Positions 60,006-64,000 of a stretch of DNA of 64,000 nucleotides are shown in pieces; position 1 is the stretch's first letter, and each line of letters starts with the position of its first letter. The notes under the pieces were generated by a model that was given only the letters and a program-made list of their open reading frames with translations, was not told the origin of the DNA and ran no database searches. Location of the stretch: NCBI GenBank assembly GCA_947302515.1, contig CAMYVT010000004.1:1-64000 (forward strand), given 5' to 3'. Made by a program: the position numbers and the translations under genes. The stretch comes from an uncultured Caryophanales bacterium (lineage in GTDB: Bacteria; Bacillota_I; Bacilli_A; RF39; UBA660).

Positions 60006-61367
60006 ATGAAAAAACTAATAAAATTTGCAGAATATATTTTATTTTTAATGTTCTTAGTATTAATATTATTTACTAAGCAAAAACTAGCCATATTTTTAAC
60101 AATACCATTAATAGTAATATTATTTTTTTATTATAAAAAAACTAAGATTAAAAATTATCCATTATTCTTATTTATAGTAGCATTCTTAATAAGATTAATA
60201 TCTATTTTAGTATTAAAAGTAGAAATAACAGATGATTTTAAAACTATGTATGATGCTAGTATAAACCTTATAAAAGGAAATATTAGTTTTATGAATGGCT
60301 TCTATTTTCAAACATATCCATTCCAATTAGGATTAGTATTATTTCAAGCATTATTATTAAAGATTATTAATAGTATAATACTATTAAAAATAATGAATAG
60401 TATTTATACCTCATTTATAGTAGTATTGATTTATTTAATAAGTAAAAAATTATTTAAAGAAAATACTGCAAGAATAATATCTTTTGGATATTTATTCTAT
60501 CTTTATCCATTATATTTAAACTCAGTATTAACAAATCAGCATATACCAGCTTTATTAATGTTAATTGTAATATATTTAATAATTTCAAAAGAAGAAAATT
60601 GGAAATGTTCAATCCTAATAGCATTCTTACTAGCTTTAGCAAACTTCTTTAGAGCAGAATCAATTATTATAATATTAGGTATTATAGTCTATACAATATG
60701 TTATTTAAGTAAAAATAATTATAAAAAGAAATTATTAAATTTAGGGATAATTCTATTAACATATTTTCTTCTCACAGCATTAACTTCACAAGCATTATTA
60801 CTAAGTCCATTACATAAAAATATAGATAATAATCTAGATAAAAATGTTACTCTATGGAAATTCTATTGTGGATTAAATGATGAACATAATGGTATTTATA
60901 ATGAAGAAGATGTACAAAGTTATTTTAATACTAATCAAGAAAAAGAATTATTAAAAGAAAGAATTAAAACAGATTATAAAAAATTTCCAGTATTATTCTT
61001 AAAGAAAGAAGTAATACTTTGGACTCAAACAAATTACGATTTAAGAATTACAAATAATTGGAATAATAAGTTATATGATTGGTTACAGACATATAATCAA
61101 GGTTTTTTAAATCTTGTAATTGTTCTCTTAATAGTAAGTTTATTTCCAAAGAGAAAAACAGAAGAAGATAATAAGATAATATTTATAAAAATATTAATTG
61201 TTTTATATTATGGAATATATCTATTTATAGAAATATCGCCAAGATATGCTTATAACTTACATATGTTATTATTTTTACTATTAGGTATTGGAATTGAGAG
61301 AATAATATGTAAATGCAACCAACTTTATACAAAAAACAACCATAAGTTGGTAGAACGCAACCGGTAG
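60006..61367 (+). CDS. GT-C type membrane protein (PMT/ArnT-like)
   Basis: The 453-residue protein has about eleven hydrophobic helices. A first external loop with TDDFKTMYDASINLI provides the Asp typical of GT-C catalytic loops, and a large loop at about 270-360 has YNEEDVQSYF and a C-terminal EISPRYAYNLH. It resembles polyprenyl-phosphate-dependent glycosyltransferases of the PMT/GT39 type. The substrate is unknown. It is divergent from the GtrII-like gene, and the pair may act on the same envelope glycan. Confidence 0.72.
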   Translation: MKKLIKFAEYILFLMFLVLILFTKQKLAIFLTIPLIVILFFYYKKTKIKNYPLFLFIVAFLIRLISILVLKVEITDDFKTMYDASINLIKGNISFMNGFYFQTYPFQLGLVLFQALLLKIINSIILLKIMNSIYTSFIVVLIYLISKKLFKENTARIISFGYLFYLYPLYLNSVLTNQHIPALLMLIVIYLIISKEENWKCSILIAFLLALANFFRAESIIIILGIIVYTICYLSKNNYKKKLLNLGIILLTYFLLTALTSQALLLSPLHKNIDNNLDKNVTLWKFYCGLNDEHNGIYNEEDVQSYFNTNQEKELLKERIKTDYKKFPVLFLKKEVILWTQTNYDLRITNNWNNKLYDWLQTYNQGFLNLVIVLLIVSLFPKRKTEEDNKIIFIKILIVLYYGIYLFIEISPRYAYNLHMLLFLLLGIGIERIICKCNQLYTKNNHKLVERNR

Positions 61368-61403
61368 AAATACTAAAATGGTAGATGAAAGGAGAAAAAA
61401 TAT

Positions 61404-62885
61404 ATGAATAATAATTTCTCAGAAAACATCAAGAAAATACGTAAAGAAAATAATCTATCTCAAGAACAATTAGCAGAAGAATTAGGAGTATCTCGTCAAG
61501 CAATATCTAAATGGGAATCAGGTGCTGCCTATCCAGAAATGGATAAAATAATATCTATATGTAAAAAGTATAATTGCAATATAGATGACTTGCTACATAG
61601 AGATATAAAAGAAGTGAAAGGAGAAGAAGAAGCAAAGAAAAATGCTAATAAATATATTGAAGAGTTCTTTAAATTTATAACAGACTCAGTTAATATGTTT
61701 ATTAGAATGAAATTTTGGAGCAAAGTTAAATGTTTATTTGAACAATTTGTAATTGCATTTATTTTAATGATTGCTGGTAAGATAATTTATGGTATTACTA
61801 CAACTATAATGAATAGATCATTATTAGGATTTTTACCAGAAGGAGCATATTATAGAATAGAAGGTTTTTATGAATCAATCTTTATTCTAATAGCTTTTGT
61901 AGTAGCAGTCATAATAATGGTAAGAATTTTTAAAGCGAGATATTTAGATTACTATGAACAAATTGTTGAAGAACAAAAAGAAGAAGCAAAAGAAAAAACT
62001 ACTAAAGTGGATAATAATTCTAAAATAGCTTTTAAAGAAGAAAGCAAAATAGTAGTAAGAGATCCTAAACATAGTGATTATCACTTCTTAAGAGGATTAT
62101 TAAAAGTACTATTATTCTTTGTTAAATTAACTGCTTTATGGATTGCTTTATCATTATGTGGAACTCTAGTATGTGTAGGAATTGGCTTTATCTTATCATT
62201 CTTAGTATATAAGACAGGAATATTCTTTGCAGGATGTCTATTAGGATGTTTATCAGCTGGAGTAGCGTTAAGTATAATAATTCTATTATTATTTAATTTT
62301 ACTTTTAATCGTAAAAATAACTTTAAAACAATGATTTGGTCATTTATTGGATCAGTTATAGTAATGGGATTAAGTATTGGAATGTTAATGGTGGGTTCTC
62401 TACAATTTAATATAGAAAATACTCCTAGTAATTTAAAAACAGAAACATTCGAGATTGCCATGAGCAATGATATATTATTAGGTGATTATGATAATATTGA
62501 GTATATTGTTGAAGAAAGAGATAATATTAGAATTGAATATACAATAGATGAGAATAAGACGGGGACATATAATATTACTCCAAATAATGTTATACATATT
62601 AATAGTTATTATGAAAATCAAATTAATATGATTCGTTTATTCTTAAAAGATTTAAATGATAAAAATATTAATATTGGAGATAACATAGAAACAATAAAAG
62701 TATATGCATCTGCTACTAATATAGAGAAATTAAAAACTAATCATGAAAATTATTTTAATAAATTAAAGAGTTATGAAAATGATATAAATAGATTAGAAGA
62801 AGAAATACAAGATAAGAATAGAGAGATAGATGAATTAAATCAAAAAATAGTTGAATTAGAAAATTCTCATATAAGTGAAGAATAA
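61404..62885 (+). CDS. XRE-family regulator with membrane domain and coiled-coil C-terminus
   Basis: Residues 1-65 are a Cro/C1-type helix-turn-helix (NLSQEQLAEELGVSRQAISKWE). A linker leads to about five hydrophobic helices (about 108-175 and 230-330), then a beta-rich region (DILLGDYDNIEYIVEE) that resembles DUF4097, and a C-terminal coiled coil (about 450-490, RLEEEIQDKNREIDEL). Proteins like this are membrane-bound regulators of envelope genes in Bacillota. Target genes and signal are unknown. It lies 36 nt after the GT-C gene and is preceded by AAAGGAG. Confidence 0.8.
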   Translation: MNNNFSENIKKIRKENNLSQEQLAEELGVSRQAISKWESGAAYPEMDKIISICKKYNCNIDDLLHRDIKEVKGEEEAKKNANKYIEEFFKFITDSVNMFIRMKFWSKVKCLFEQFVIAFILMIAGKIIYGITTTIMNRSLLGFLPEGAYYRIEGFYESIFILIAFVVAVIIMVRIFKARYLDYYEQIVEEQKEEAKEKTTKVDNNSKIAFKEESKIVVRDPKHSDYHFLRGLLKVLLFFVKLTALWIALSLCGTLVCVGIGFILSFLVYKTGIFFAGCLLGCLSAGVALSIIILLLFNFTFNRKNNFKTMIWSFIGSVIVMGLSIGMLMVGSLQFNIENTPSNLKTETFEIAMSNDILLGDYDNIEYIVEERDNIRIEYTIDENKTGTYNITPNNVIHINSYYENQINMIRLFLKDLNDKNINIGDNIETIKVYASATNIEKLKTNHENYFNKLKSYENDINRLEEEIQDKNREIDELNQKIVELENSHISEE

Positions 62886-62905
62886 GATTTTATCTTATTC
62901 TTTTT
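62880..62905 (+). terminator. Intrinsic terminator
   Basis: GAATAAGAT and ATCTTATTC stem with a 3-nt loop and five T residues, overlapping the stop of the XRE regulator gene. Confidence 0.85.
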
Positions 62906-62961
62906 ATTTGACAAAATAATTAATAATTAGATATATTATACGTGTTTAGGAAGTGGTATTT

Positions 62962-63786
62962 ATGGAAAAATATCAAGAAATAGAAAGAAGTATAATTAAG
63001 AAGTTTAGAAAAGATATCTGGGCTAAATTTATAAGTTCTGTTCAAGAATATGAACTTATAAAAGAAAATGACTCTATTATGGTATGTATTAGTGGAGGAA
63101 AAGATTCTTTCTTATTAGCTAAATGTATACAAGAATTAACTCGTCATGGTAAATTTCCATTTACTGCTCATTATGTATGTATGGATCCAGGCTATAATAA
63201 GAAAAATAGAGATTTAATTGAAAAAAATGCTAAGTTAATGAATATTCCAATAGAAATATTTGAAAGTGATATTTTTGATATAGTAACAAAACAAGATAAA
63301 AGCCCTTGTTATTTATGTGCTAGAATGAGAAGAGGATGTTTATATAATCATGCCAAAGAATTAGGATGTAACAAAATAGCATTAGGTCATCATATGGATG
63401 ATGTAATAGAAACAACTCTTTTATCAATGTTTTTTGGAGCAGAATTAAAAACTATGATGCCTAAACTACATAGTGATAATTTTGAGGGTTTAGAACTAAT
63501 TAGACCCCTATATCAAATAAGAGAAGAAGATATAGTTAGTTGGGCTAAATATAATGAATTAAAATTTTTAAATTGTGCTTGTAAATTTACTGAAGAGGTA
63601 AATATAGTAGATGAAGAAAAAAGTAAAAGAAAAGAAATGAAGAAATTAATAAAAGAATTAAGAAAACAAAATGATAGAGTAGATTATAATATTTTTAAAT
63701 CAATGGATAATGTTAATCTTGACTGTGTATTAGGTACTAAAAAGAATAGAAATTATGAAAGTTTTTTAAATCATTATGATGATTAA
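62962..63786 (+). CDS. TtcA-like tRNA thiolation ATP pyrophosphatase
   Basis: The 274-residue PP-loop enzyme has SGGKDSFLLAK (P-loop near residue 45), CYLCARMRRG with a CxxC pair, IALGHHMDDVIETTLLSMFFG and a later NCACKF, the TtcA-type set. TtcA makes 2-thiocytidine at position 32 of some tRNAs with an iron-sulfur cluster; Gram-positive relatives of this type are often annotated as TtcA-family with unknown targets. The ATG at 62962 follows AGGAAGTGG. The signal peptidase gene follows about 40 nt later. Confidence 0.82.
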   Translation: MEKYQEIERSIIKKFRKDIWAKFISSVQEYELIKENDSIMVCISGGKDSFLLAKCIQELTRHGKFPFTAHYVCMDPGYNKKNRDLIEKNAKLMNIPIEIFESDIFDIVTKQDKSPCYLCARMRRGCLYNHAKELGCNKIALGHHMDDVIETTLLSMFFGAELKTMMPKLHSDNFEGLELIRPLYQIREEDIVSWAKYNELKFLNCACKFTEEVNIVDEEKSKRKEMKKLIKELRKQNDRVDYNIFKSMDNVNLDCVLGTKKNRNYESFLNHYDD

Positions 63787-63826
63787 AAATCATGTGTTAT
63801 AATTAAAAAAGAATAGAGGGAATGAT

Positions 63827-64000
63827 ATGAAAGAAGTAGTAAGATTTATACTAAATACAATTACAATTTTTATATCAATGGTAGCTGTATTAATAATAGT
63901 TTTATATTTATTTGGTGTAGTACCAACAATAATATCTTCTGGATCAATGTCTCCATCTATTCCAACAGGAAGTTTATGTTTTATTAATAAAAACTATCCT
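63827..64000 (+). CDS. Signal peptidase I (SipW-like), 3' partial
   Basis: The first 58 codons are present before the window ends. An N-terminal membrane helix (about residues 12-32) is followed by ISSGSMSPSIPTGSL, in which Ser40 is the catalytic serine and the GSMSP box is intact. The later Lys or His box lies outside the window, so SipW (His) versus LepB (Lys) type cannot be settled; the short N-terminus and spacing favour SipW/archaeal type. It can be compared with the degenerate copy at 34576. The ribosome site is AGAGGG. Confidence 0.88.
   Translation, partial: MKEVVRFILNTITIFISMVAVLIIVLYLFGVVPTIISSGSMSPSIPTGSLCFINKNYP

Noticed and set aside
62081..62467. A 128-codon minus-strand ORF.
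   Set aside because: It is opposite the membrane-spanning part of the XRE regulator and looks like the mirror of hydrophobic codons.

Overview
The window is a chromosomal segment from a very AT-rich, low-GC Gram-positive (Bacillota-type) bacterium, most likely an uncultured anaerobic gut lineage of the Bacilli/RF39 or mycoplasma-related kind. The basis is codon use (AGA, TTA and AAT everywhere), strong AGGAGG/GAGGTG ribosome sites, many intrinsic terminators, an oxygen-independent (class III) ribonucleotide reductase, a FemAB peptidoglycan-bridge transferase, a GH25 lysozyme, a glmS ribozyme and a DUF285 surface protein. The code is standard: TGA is used as a stop at 18168-18170 and 23514-23516. 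The lineage assignment is inference. No rRNA, CRISPR array, phage structural genes or transposase were seen.

Layout. 1-11 kb: cell-envelope genes (partial C39-like peptidase with wall-binding repeats, diacylglycerol kinase-like lipid kinase, FemAB ligase, membrane-anchored GH25 lysozyme), an operon with a novel HExxH protein, then mnmA and an XRE-type membrane regulator. 11.2-11.6 kb: a compact convergent locus, read here as a type I toxin-antitoxin-like module. 11.6-22.4 kb: housekeeping genes (gpmI, M48 protease, a GNAT-Sua5 fusion, TPM protein, HtrA, ispH). 22.4-26.5 kb: a tRNA-Gly(TCC) flanked on both sides by inverted partial copies of itself, followed by accessory genes (a nuclease-like orphan, a GT6 glycosyltransferase, a WXG-CHAP protein, a GT4 enzyme). 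26.7-29.8 kb: class III ribonucleotide reductase with its glycyl-radical domain split off as a separate 51-residue gene, plus nrdG. 29.8-33.6 kb: a minus-strand operon (M20 peptidase, GNAT, B3/4 domain) behind a leader with two tiny ORFs, an intrinsic terminator and a consensus promoter. 33.6-38.3 kb: a VbhA/Fic pair, a signal peptidase-like protein that lacks its catalytic residues, a DUF5305-like protein and a Lys/Thr-rich membrane protein. 38.3-51.7 kb: acyl-CoA synthetase, HAD phosphatase, a second copy of the convergent small-peptide locus, typA, rpmB, dnaE, lspA, a prenyl synthase, a GNAT-kinase fusion, a CDF transporter and an orphan AbiEii-type nucleotidyltransferase. 51.8-64 kb: a 90-bp-repeat DUF285 surface protein, a ClpA-like AAA+ protein, the glmS ribozyme and glmS, two large membrane proteins of glycosyltransferase type, a second XRE membrane regulator, a TtcA-like enzyme and the start of an intact signal peptidase I.

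The main candidates for something undescribed are: (i) the two convergent loci (11178-11464 and 40988-41224), each with a 22-25-residue single-membrane-helix peptide on the minus strand, a short opposing RNA with a matching promoter and 5' hairpin, and inverted repeats that would let the peptide mRNA pair its 5' leader with its own 3' end; (ii) the double-uORF attenuator at 33307-33595; (iii) the split NrdD. All functional statements come from reading the sequence and family knowledge; no database search was run.
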